64,000 nt of DNA, taken from positions 6,867 to 70,866 of the forward strand of contig CAJUTM010000015.1 of NCBI GenBank assembly GCA_910589595.1. The letters are read 5' to 3'. How positions within the stretch are numbered: the first letter of the stretch is position 1; every line of letters begins with the position of its first letter. This DNA is from an uncultured Eubacterium sp. GTDB lineage: Bacteria > Bacillota > Clostridia > Lachnospirales > Lachnospiraceae. The notes under the pieces were generated by a model. The model saw only the letters and a list, made by a program, of their open reading frames with translations. It ran no database searches and was not told the DNA's origin. Made by a program: the position numbers and the translations under genes. This document shows, in pieces, positions 46,077 through 56,400 of this stretch.

Positions 46077-47507
46077 CCCTCATGGATTTCCCATGAGATA
46101 AGACTATATCTTCTATCTGTTAAATGTTTACATAATAAGAGAGACATATATATTTCTCGGTTACACCCAAAAATATACTGTCTCTCTTACCGCTTACGCT
46201 AAGAATCATGGTTACACCAGTCATCCTAATTAAATTATATTACATATGTATCAAAAATATACAGATACCACGGTTACACCCTTTACATATCTGCAAGATA
46301 TAACGAAGAAATGGCTACGCCTTAGTCCGCTTATCTATACATAAGTTACCACACTAGGTTATATTAGTCAATACAAAACGAAATATTATTCTAATAATTG
46401 TTTGAATCCAAATCTTTGTTCTGTACAATTATTATATCCTTTATATACCTTTTCTTTAAATAATGAATATAAGCCATTATAATCATTACTGCCAATTATA
46501 TGGCGAATGAATGATATTGGAATAAAGTCAGCTAGTTGTACTCCCAAGTTATTATCTGATTTAAGAGGAAAACTAAGGATTGAAAGTTTGTCCATTATTG
46601 TTTTAGAATCAATAAACAAAGTTCCTCCTGTTATCAATCGGTAATAACAGATTTGTAAATATTTGTTTTCAATAGGGTTTCTAGATTCAATGTAAAATGA
46701 ACCAGTTCCATCTACGCTTAATAAAAAATGGACAAAGTTTTCTAGTATAATTTGTAAATTAATATCGTAAATATCATTAGTATGACGAGAAAAGTACATT
46801 TCATCGTATTTAGCTGTATCAATGGAAGAAACAAAAACTTTTATTTCTAATTCATTAATTAACCTTTTTATTGATTCAAATAATTTAACTCGTTTGCTAT
46901 TGTCTGATAAAAATTCAAACCCTTTTCGATTCTTTCTCATATCATACAGGTGCAGTGGGAGAGATGGGTTTGGCATATTATCCTCTTTAATTTTTTGAAG
47001 CTTTGGTACTAATGTATTTTCATAATCATGTTTGCTTATTGCATATCCGCCTAAAGCAAAATATGTTCCAAATGTATTTGGTTTAACTTCATCTAAAAAT
47101 AAATAATATTCTGTCATAGTCATCTCCAATAATTAGTATTATAATAATCTATTATATACTAAAAATTGCAAGAATCATAGATAGAATTTATGTTTTTTGT
47201 TTGTTTTTTACATTTAACAGATAGTCTACCATTTCGGACTACCAATCGCTTGTAGTCCTACGCCTGTATTATAACAGGTCTTATTAGTCGTTGAACGTCC
47301 CCCTTTTCGGGGCTTCGCTGCTGATTATCCATTGCTTGTAGCACTTAGGCTTGCGCCATATGCCATACAGTTATTTTTTTCTACTTTCGTCACATTCGCA
47401 CTTACGCATTTTTCATCGTTATGCTGTAGTATAACTGCCTTTAGGAAGTTCCAGCAATTAGATAGATTTGTCATTGCTTATTACTAAGCAAAGTGGCATG
47501 ATTTTAT
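46077..47507 (-). ncRNA. Group I intron (about 1.43 kb) interrupting the tape-measure gene
   Basis: Conserved core pieces lie in order on the minus strand: TTGCTGGAACTTCCTAAAG (47439-47457, P/P4), AATCAGCAGCGAAGCCCC (47309-47326, Q), GTTCAACGACTA (R, about 47287-47297) and AAGATATAGTC (46102-46112, S). GACTA in R pairs with TAGTC in S as P7. A perfect 15-base helix, 47210-47224 with 46113-46127, closes the loop that holds the DUF3800 gene. P9 is CTCATGG/CCATGAG (46079-46097). The 5' site is placed after TGGT (47508), pairing with GCCA (47494-47497) and leaving a U-G at the cut; the 3' end is G at 46077. Splice points are predictions, good to a few bases. Confidence 0.85.
46386..47117 (-). CDS. 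DUF3800 protein encoded inside the group I intron
   Basis: 243 residues from the ATG at 47117 (TTGGAGATGACT before it). YYLFLDEVKPNTFGTYFALG carries the N-terminal Asp-Glu of DUF3800, and GVQLADFIPISFIRHI is the characteristic late motif with another Asp. The family is thought to have an RNase H-like fold with a possible nuclease site. It lies wholly in one loop of the intron, the place normally taken by a homing endonuclease, so an intron-mobility role is suggested; this is inference. Confidence 0.85.
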   Translation of the reverse strand: MTEYYLFLDEVKPNTFGTYFALGGYAISKHDYENTLVPKLQKIKEDNMPNPSLPLHLYDMRKNRKGFEFLSDNSKRVKLFESIKRLINELEIKVFVSSIDTAKYDEMYFSRHTNDIYDINLQIILENFVHFLLSVDGTGSFYIESRNPIENKYLQICYYRLITGGTLFIDSKTIMDKLSILSFPLKSDNNLGVQLADFIPISFIRHIIGSNDYNGLYSLFKEKVYKGYNNCTEQRFGFKQLLE

Positions 47508-50500
47508 ACCAGTTCTGATAAGACTGTATCTTGTTGGCGGTCTTTTCACCGTACTTTTTCACAAGTTTTTTATAACCGCCTTTAATTTTGCCGTTCTCAA
47601 CCAGTTTCCTGAGTGGGGCAGACAGTTTAATACTGTCCGCTTTCTTACTGTACTTTTTGATAGCTGCACTATAGGTTTTTATCAGCTTTGTTGTTTCTTT
47701 TATCTGCTTATTCAGATTTGAATTCTTCTTTTTAACAGAAAAGAGATTTTCTTTTTCTGCGTTTAGTTTGCTGATAATGGATGTAAGTCTGTTTACCCTT
47801 CGCTCAATCCAGTCAATTTCCTGTTTGGAATTGGATTTGGATTTATCTTTGCCTCCGTCTGATTTGCCACTGGGATTAGTAGGTTCTGTAGGCTTTAATT
47901 TGATTTTCATACCTTTCAGCATTATTTTCTTTTGCTTTTTAAGAAGCTTATTCCATTGCTTCTTGACTGCCTTATCGTAATCCCCTGAATTTTTCCAATA
48001 TCTTGAATCGGAACCCATAGCAGAAGATATCTGAATAGCATTTTGTACCCCGAAGTATGCCAACGCAAGTTTATTTAATTCATCAACTTTATCGGAAGTA
48101 CTTAAAGATCCTGCTTCAAATATTTTCTCTTTTGCGATTAAATCCGCAAGTGCGATTTTAGCCGTATTACAAGTTCCTGCTTCTTCCAGAAAACCCTGAC
48201 TTGCCGTGTATGTTTTATTGCCCATGTCTTTTGTGGCTGCAGCTAGAGCTTTTGTTTTTTGTTCATGTATTTGTTTGCTGGCATTTAAATTGTCACTGAC
48301 AATTTTTTCAGCTTTTTCTATACCCATCCCTTTTAAAACAGAAGTGTAATAATCTTGATTTTCATCCGTAAGGTTTGACAGAAAATTGTTGCTGTTGACA
48401 TAGGCAGTAGCCAGTTTGTTGGCGGCGTCTTTACAATCCTTCATTTTTGATGAGCCGTCACCTAATACTTCTACGAAATGTTCATATTCTTTTGTCTGTG
48501 CTTTTACATCTTCTGGCATTCCTGCCAATGTATCAATGTCAATTCCTTTGGTGCGTGTCTTTTTGGAGGACTGGTTTTCTTTCTTCTCACCAAGAATCGT
48601 CGAAATGGAAGAGATGCCTGTTTTCATGGACTTGAGCTGGTCGGCAGATGAGACAAGTTCATTTATCTTCTCTGTTGCTTCTTCAGCGGAAATCTTTGTC
48701 TGCTTTAGAAAGTTTTCTGCAATAGTAGAGTTGCTGAACGCTTCCTCTGTGAGTTTTCCTGCTTTTGCAAGTTCCTCCAGTTTTTCTTTGGCTTCAAGGG
48801 CAGCTTTCTTTTGCTCATCTGTGCCTGATGTGCCGATGGAGTCCCATGCTTCTTTGAAGGAGAGAGTGGAAGTTTGTTTAACAGCATTTGCAGTATCCTT
48901 GACTTTCTCAGCGTACTCAGGATAGATGTTATCTATGAAGTCAAGCATCTGATCACGAAAAACACTGTTATCACTATATGTTTTCTGCAATTCATTTCTG
49001 TAGTTTTTAAATGCAGAAAAATCATTAATTTTGCCAGATAAGGAATCATTTAGAATATTTTGTTGTACTTCATTACTCTTCTGATTCAATAATGACTTAT
49101 CATAATCAGATTTGATTTTTTTAGCTTTGTTCAATATCTCCATGAGAGACGAAATCTCATCTTCATATGTTCCAATACCAGCATCCTTATCTGCCTTATT
49201 TAATAATTCAATCCACTCTTCCAGTTGCTGAATCTGCTGCTCAGTGTTTAAATGATTTAATATCGCACCTACATTGCCTTTATCTACCTGAATCCTACCA
49301 TCCTTTGGATTTTGGGAAATACCAGTTGCTCCATATTCTTTAAGAACACCACCTATATCCCCCCATGCATCAAAGAAAGATCCAATTTCTGCTCCTTCGT
49401 CATATTTTCCCTTGGCTACACTAACTGATGCATCTATTTCAGTTTTATCATCTTTCAATTTTTGTAAAAGATTTCGTCTTAACTTGTTACTCTGTGCATC
49501 CAGTTTACCATTGACCAGATCAATTTTCTCTGCTTGAGTACCGAGAACGTCATTTATTTGCTCATTCAAATCCTTGATTTTTTCTGTATTCTCTGTGCTA
49601 CGGTCAGTTTTGTCTAATTCATTGTACCGCCTGATTAGAGAAAGCAGACTTTTTTCTTCTTCTATTGCCTCTTCTGCCAATTCTTTTGTTTTCTCTTTTG
49701 CTTCGTCCATACTTTCATTATGGCTACTGACAACGGATGAAATCACACTCCAGGTAGTTGATATAGCGGCAAATATAATACTTGCTTTCTGAAGGGCAGA
49801 CATAGCAGTCCAAGTTGCTTTAATTGAAGCAGTTAAGCCAGTAAACGCTCCTTTTAACCCATTTACAGAAGTTGCATTTGCGGCGTTTGCTGCTGTATTA
49901 GCATTTGTAGCATTCGTAAGTCCTAATTTCTCTAATTTTTCTTTTGCTTGCTCTTCAGTAAGCTCATGTTTTCTCAAAATACTAATTCTATCTTGCTCAG
50001 ATAACTGTTTTTGTGATAATATAAACTTAAGATTTTTTTCAGTTAAAGATTTTGTAGATTCTCCTAATTTCTCTATTTCACTAGCCCTCAAAGCACCATC
50101 TGATGGCAAATCCTTCACTTGTTGCAATGCACTACCAAGTGTTTTCATCTGCTTTGTCGTATTTGCGATAACACCACCAAGATCAGAAATTCCCTGACCA
50201 ATTTTTATGGTTGCAATAGCAATAAGAGTGTGTTTTAATAAATCAGTCTTATTAACAAGATCTAATAAGCCTGTGCCTAAATCAGCAACATGGGAAATCA
50301 TATCGCCATTTAGAAAGGTCGAATACGTCTCTACTAACTTTGCCTGAAACTGCTGGATATGGGCTTCTGTAGATTCCAGATAAGTGTCATACTCTTTTTG
50401 AGCGGATCCGGCAGCATTTAAACTGTTTTGCAGAATGTCTTCGGCTTCTGTCATGTTATTCAATGTTGCGCTGATTGCTGAAGCCCTGTGCTTGCCCGCA

Positions 50501-51957
50501 ATTAATTCTAAGAGCGCGCTCTGATCTGTGTCCGACATATCTTTATATACCTTAGATATGTCAAGAAAAATATCATAAATACTTCTAAATGTTTCACCGT
50601 CTGATTTGAGGATTTCTACCCCGCCATTGCCATTAATATTGGTTAATCCTTTGATCTTCTCCTCTAATTTGGAAGCAGAAGTACACACCCCTTCCGTTTC
50701 TTCTCCCATCTCCTCCAATTCTGCTGTACATCCACGGATACGCAATGCCGATGTACGAAGCCCCAAAAATAAGGCTTCAGCGTCTTGAAACTGTCTATTA
50801 CCGGCACTACCAAGAGCTATCAATTGATCAACACTTGTATTAGCATCTGCAAATACAGAACCAACTTTCTGTACACCTTGAGCGATTTCGGTTGTTGTGA
50901 TTGACGCTGTATTTCCAATTTCATTATATTTATCGACGAGAGCCTGTGCCTTATCTGATACATCCGTATATCCATCTACAACATCATAAGCCTGTACGCC
51001 GGAAATAATTGCCTTTGCTGAATCGGATGCCGACATCTCGCCGACATTGGAAAGCATGGTACTCTTTTCCGTTAGTTTATCACTGGTTTTCAGATCATAT
51101 CCAGATTTAGAAAATTCCGTTGCACCTTCAATTAATGCCTTTTGTGTCGTTGCCAGTTCCTGCGCTTTTTTGTTACATTTTGATAAATATTCAGAATAAT
51201 CATTCCGTTTTAGTTCACTATTAACCTTGATTAAATCCGTATAAACCTTATCAAGCCCAATTGTTGTGGATACTGCCTGTTTTACCTGCATAAATATTGT
51301 TCTGATAACACTGGCGGCGGAAAACAATTCTTTGGAACGATCAAGTAATTTTCTCCACTTATCACCCGTTGATTGTGCTGCCAGTCCGTTACTTTTAAGC
51401 TCAGATGTAAATGCTGAAATCTGCGCCCTAACTTTGCTCAAGTCTTTTGAATCTGAAATAGAATATGCTGAATTTAATATATTTTCAAATTTCTGAGAGG
51501 CGGATGTATTAGAAAATAATTTACTATATCTCTTAGCAATATATTCAATATCAGAAATTGCCTTTTCTTTTTTTATATGCAAATTAAGATCCACAGGTGT
51601 TCTATTGATCTTTTTTTGCACATTATTCCTTACAGATTGAACATCTGAATTAATTTTAGAAGTCTTTAAACCAATCTCTAAATCTGATATTGACTTCTGG
51701 AGCATTTTAATATTTTTCTGTATCTTTTCCTTTGTATCTTTTCCTACTTTAACATTTGTACCCACATTAACAGTTAAATTATTCAATTCTTTTAGCTGCT
51801 TATTTAATTCTCTACGTGATATAGTTTTTGATAATTTTGCTACCACTCTGACGAACATTGTATTATTAAGAGATTTTAAATCATTGTTAATGCTCTTCTT
51901 TGTCAATTGATTGTTGAGTTTTGCAACAAGTTGAATTATAAAATCATTTTCTCCCAA
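47508..51957 (-). CDS. Tape-measure protein, 5' exon (TP901-type core)
   Basis: N-terminal 1483 residues of the tail tape-measure protein. Starts at a TTG at 51957 behind AAGGAGGAATAAATTAAT. A coiled-coil front (1-200) leads to the TP901 core (about 215-560, with KALIEGATEFSKSGYDLKTS and GVQAYDVVDGYTDVSDKAQA), a hydrophobic Ala/Thr patch (about 690-745) and a further coiled coil. Without splicing the frame runs 50 bases into the intron and stops at 47458 after SNDKSI, giving a truncated 1499-residue product. The spliced frame continues at 46076. Confidence 0.88.
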
Positions 51958-51986
51958 ATTAATTTATTCCTCCTTATTTTTACATT

Positions 51987-52022
51987 CAAAAAAGACAGTC
52001 CGTTATGAACTGCCCTTTTTTA
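51987..52022 (-). terminator. Terminator upstream of the tape-measure gene
   Basis: Near-perfect stem AAAAAAGGGCAGT / ACTGTCTTTTTT on the minus strand with a terminal T run, between the zinc-ribbon gene and the tape-measure gene. The tape measure then needs its own promoter or antitermination. Confidence 0.7.
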
Positions 52023-52052
52023 AATTACATTTATATTTCTTTTTTAAATTTA

Positions 52053-52685
52053 CTACCATTTACTACCGCATATATCACATTTGTATGTTTTAGATACGTG
52101 CCCCGCTGAAAAAATTCCAAAAGCTACAATGGATGCTGCTTTATTTGTCATACTTATTTTATGGACTCTTGTTGAGCTACAGATTGGACATTTAATGAGA
52201 TGTTCGTAGTCCTTTACCCACATATCATGTTGTCTTGGATCAACCCAACTTTCAGGGCGTTTACTAAGAATGTGATTTTTCATTTCATTGCCACAATGGC
52301 TACAAGTGTCCGTATATCTTGAATCTATAAGCAGATAATCACCAGTTCTTGCAATGGGATATGGTGCAAAAGAAAGATGACCGCATTTAGCACAAGTTGT
52401 ACCTACATCGCCCGTATCTGTTTCATCTAATGTTTTAGGTTCTCGCATCTCATACCACCAAAAATCAATCTTATCTTCGTCAAAACTATCGTTCTCTCCC
52501 AACACAACATCTTCTTCAAAACTAGGCTCATCATCATGGGCTGATGGGTCTTCTTCATCACTACTTAGCGAAATAAATGCACCACACATAGGGCAAACAT
52601 TTAAAGCTCCTTGCTTACCTAGTAAAAAGCGTCTATCATAAGAAGTCCCACATTGTGTGCAATTCACTCTATTCGTATCTCCCAT
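52053..52685 (-). CDS. Multi-zinc-ribbon protein
   Basis: About 210 residues from the ATG at 52685 (AGGTGAGGATT before it; GTG three codons earlier also possible). Four Cys-pair units: NCTQCGTSYD with VCPMCGAF, TTCAKCGHLS with DTCSHCGNE, and a C-terminal KCPICSS with YKCDICGSKW. They suggest at least two or three zinc ribbons, separated by an acidic Asp/Glu/Ser linker (about 45-75). The last ribbon form is common in mobile-element proteins. Nucleic-acid or protein binding is likely; role unknown. Confidence 0.75.
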   Translation of the reverse strand: MGDTNRVNCTQCGTSYDRRFLLGKQGALNVCPMCGAFISLSSDEEDPSAHDDEPSFEEDVVLGENDSFDEDKIDFWWYEMREPKTLDETDTGDVGTTCAKCGHLSFAPYPIARTGDYLLIDSRYTDTCSHCGNEMKNHILSKRPESWVDPRQHDMWVKDYEHLIKCPICSSTRVHKISMTNKAASIVAFGIFSAGHVSKTYKCDICGSKW

Positions 52686-52846
52686 AATCCTCACCTACTT
52701 CCTAAATCTTTCTTATAATTATACACCCCTTTTCTTCATTTATCAATATTTTCCAGAACATATTTTCGGTTCATTTTCTAAATAAGCATGACTTGTGAAC
52801 ATTTTTACGATTTTTTGCGAAATGCAATATGAATTATTGATGACTG

Positions 52847-53026
52847 TTAAGATTTTATATCAGATACTAAATCTTCGATGATTTGTGTTTGTCTAGCGTT
52901 TAAATTATATCTCTCTGTAAGCCAAAGCGATAACTGCGTGGGGTATATGCCTAGCAGTCCGGCGATATGCATTTTCTTGATGCCATTTTCTTTAATGTAA
53001 ACTTTTAACTTCTCCTGCAAACTCAT
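52847..53026 (-). CDS. Small helix-turn-helix protein (59 residues)
   Basis: MSLQEKLKVYIKENGIKKMH, then IAGLLGIYPTQLSLWLTE: a Cro-like HTH in a very short protein, with an AAAGGAGTGACGAAAC ribosome site. It follows the four-hairpin RNA region by 80 bases. Probably a phage regulator; the operator is not known. Confidence 0.7.
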   Translation of the reverse strand: MSLQEKLKVYIKENGIKKMHIAGLLGIYPTQLSLWLTERYNLNARQTQIIEDLVSDIKS

Positions 53027-53106
53027 GTTTCGTCACTCCTTTTTCAATTATTAAATAGATAACTTGAATATTTTTAACAAAAAACATTGATGTATCTCAT
53101 ACTACA

Positions 53107-53243
53107 CCTAGCAGAAGACTGTTGGATGATCTTCTGCCAGGCGACCTGTACAGCTTCTGTCTATACAGGATTTTGTTGTTGTGTTCTGTACGCCTTGTGG
53201 AGTCAGCGTACATAATGACGATATAAGATTTGACCCTTATATC
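53107..53243 (-). ncRNA. Candidate structured RNA with four consecutive hairpins
   Basis: On the minus strand: GATATAAG/CTTATATC (53243-53220), GTACGC/GCGTAC (53211-53188), CCTGTATA/TGTACAGG (53169-53145), and CCTGGCAGAAGA/TCTTCTGCTAGG (53141-53107). Extra pairs in the last three stems are U-G or G-U only if read from the minus strand, whereas the plus strand would have A-C mismatches; this supports minus-strand RNA. It lies between the RNA polymerase gene and the small HTH gene. No known RNA class recognised. It could be a leader, an antiterminator or an independent RNA. Confidence 0.6.
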
Positions 53244-53443
53244 ACCAGATGGGGAAGTGTGCGAGGGGACAATACTAGTCTTTTCTATATGACCATACTG
53301 TCCATCTTCCCTTTGTTGTATAATAAACTGCTTCCTAATGATAAGTGGGAAAATTGATTTTTCTAAATAAAATAATCTTCTTTTTCCTATATTCATTTGG
53401 ACATTTTTATTTAAACATATTGAAAAACACCTATAAATAAAGG

Positions 53444-53479
53444 AATAACAGTCATATCCGCCAAGATACGACTGTTATT
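53444..53479. terminator. Hairpin after the RNA polymerase gene
   Basis: Arms AATAACAGTC and GACTGTTATT, with extra pairing inside. T runs flank the right side on the plus strand. On the minus strand it lies 12 bases past the polymerase stop. Confidence 0.6.
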
Positions 53480-53490
53480 TTTTTCGTTTT

Positions 53491-56400
53491 TTACAGGCAA
53501 TTCAAAATATCTTCACATGCTTTTTTGTAATCTTCCATTTCAACTATGCTGACATCATAATCTTTCGGTGATATCTTTTCATAGATTACTTTAAATTTTA
53601 TATTATCCATTTTGTTTTGGTTAATATTTATCACGCCAAGCAGATACAATTCTTTTAATCTGTTTTTTATATTTTTCCTTTGGTAATCCGTAAAATTACA
53701 CAATTTGGATAGATTGGAGAAATTCAATCCATTGTTTCTGTTATTATATATTGTAAGAGAATTTATAACATGACAAATTTGTTTATTCTTGCCTACTGGT
53801 CGATCCGATTCCATGCGTTTACTTATTATCATCAGCACCGCATATAATTTTTGCAATTCTTCCATATATTTCTCAGAAATACCAAATTCCCGTAATCTTT
53901 CACTGGATATTTTTTCACTAATCAAATATATATCAGTTTCTCTTACAATAATTTCTGAATACTTCTTATCTTTGTCCTCTAACTCTGCAATATGAAATCC
54001 TTTCATTTTTTGGTATTTAGCAAACTTCCGTTTTTTTAATTCTTTTGTTTTTTCTGCCTTTTGCACAATAGTTGAAAAATCTAAATCACTGTCTGTATAA
54101 TCTTCTTTTGCTCTTCTGATCATTTCTTTCTCAAAGCAATTCCAAAGAATATTTTTTGCACTGTCATTATCCATCAATTCAGGTTCACGATAACACATAT
54201 ATATAATGCAGTTCAAAACCTTATTTATACTCTTCTCTTCTGATAACTTACATATTTTCAAAAGTTCATTTCTTGCATAGATATAAAAATAGCGGTAATG
54301 GCTCATACGCTCGTCTTTACTTTCTTCCGAATTATCATCTTCCATAAGTTGCTTGTATAAATCGGCATTTTCGTCTGAAAGTTCAATCAATTTTTTCCTT
54401 ATCTCAATATACAGATTAGAAGTTTCGTTTGGTTTTTCAGTTACAAACATTTTTAAAAACTTGTCTAAATCAAATATATTCTCTGACATTTTAGTATCAA
54501 TCTCTTGTAACCTATTCTCCATATAATGACAAATACGATTAAGATTTACATCACTATCAGAAAATTTCAATTGTTTATCAATAACATCTGCCTGTCCATC
54601 AGAATAGAATTTCGCATTATCAATTCCTTCTCTTTCTGATTTCAACTTCTTCTCATTTTTAGGCAAGTATTTCATGAAGTATGGCTTTAATATTTTATAT
54701 GTTCTCAAAAAATCTTCAATTTCTTTCGGGATAGGTTCAAACTCCCCTGTCTTTGCTGCATCAATGGTAAGCTGACCTACAATATCCATGATTTTTATAT
54801 ATTGCATTACTTTGTCTCTGTCAATTATTGTTTGGTCAATTCCCCATAGATTAGTTACTCTGTCAATAACGGAGCCTATATTATTCTGATATGCCAGCGC
54901 ATCAAACTCCATTAGTTTCTTGATATTCTGTACATTGGGAATATCATCATCTTTCTTTTTGTCTTCGCCAGTCAAATCAACATATTTAACATCTATTGTA
55001 TTGCCATTTCCATTTTTTCTTGCACGTTCAACCGCCTGTATATACTCTTTACAGTTAGTTGTAGCAATATGGTCTCCGTCAAAATCTGCTGTGCCTAAAG
55101 CTAAAGGTATAGTAGAATAAGAATCCGTAATAATTCCTGTTTTTTGGTATTTAAACCATTTTTTAATAAGATTATATCTTTTCTTATCTTTATCAGACAC
55201 CATAGTTGCAGTTCTGGCTTCCATATAAATATGTGGATTTCTTATCAAAGCCAATTTATCACAGATAAACTCGTCCTTATCTTTTTCTTCCTTAGAAGAT
55301 TTTTCATTCTGATATATCCACCAATAAGAATAGATTTCTTCCGACTGTAGTAACCCTGTTACCTTTTTACCAAAAGCGTACTGTGCAAGCGCATATATAT
55401 CTGGTGTAAGAACCTGATAATTACCAGTAATATACAATTTGCCCGATAATACACGACTTATAATCCCTTTAATATCTTCCTTTACTTTTCTTTTGAAATA
55501 ATCATCCGCAAAAATAATAGGTTTATTTATATCTGAAGCATAATAAACAGCCCTATAATAAGGCGGTATCCGTTTCCATTCCATTTTATTATGCTCTTCT
55601 TCATCTGCTGTACAGCTTCTAAATTTTAAAAACTCGTTTACATCACAGGATATTTCTTTCATCATATCCACTGTATTTTGAGAAAATGTCTCAATTTCTG
55701 TGTTCTCAAAATTTATTGTCAATAAATGCTGATAAGCAGTAAGCATTCTCTTTTTAATATCACATACATCTTCTGAATACTCGCTTATATTAAAAGTACG
55801 CTTATAACTACACTCTATTTCCTTTGTATCTTCGTCGTTTTCATCCTTTTTATAGAAAATGACGGGTTCATCAAATACCGTTCTCCACTTTTCAATATCA
55901 TTATCAAAAAGGCTGATAAACTTTGTTTGACTTTCTGTAAGGATAATATCTACAGATTCTTTTCTAAGATCATGCTTTCTGCCTTTTATATCCGTAATTA
56001 CCCATCCATTTTCTTTTGCAAATAATTTAATATCAAATGTATACAAATTTCCTTTAATACCTGGAATCACTCTAATCTGAAACGCTGCCGGTATATAACG
56101 CTTTTCATATTTGTTTCGTATATCCAATTCTTCTGCCCATTTTTTAGCACATTCTACTGATACCAGTCCAGCACCATCAAAGGGCATAATCCCCCCACCA
56201 TCAGGATTATATAACCTCTTATCATTATTTTTGACAGAATACTCTTTGATATATTTATCCTTTTCATCATTACCTGATTTCCAATTTGGATTAAGTTTCT
56301 TTGTCTGAATTACCGTATCAAATGTATCTTCCACATCACGCTTAAAATCTTTTATCACTACTATATTGGGAACATGCTTTACAGGTTTTGAATCGGTACT

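Noticed and set aside
46077..46083. Separate coiled-coil gene starting with the ATG at 46083
   Set aside because: No ribosome site; the ATG is in the intron P9 hairpin, and splicing joins this frame to the tape-measure front part.
46077..47507. Insertion sequence or group II intron as the cause of the split tape-measure gene
   Set aside because: No transposase or reverse transcriptase; the conserved group I core segments are present in the correct order.
53097..53396. 99-codon frame on the minus strand starting MNIGKRRLFYLEK
   Set aside because: No ribosome site, and most of it is the four-hairpin region; base pairing explains the sequence better than coding does.
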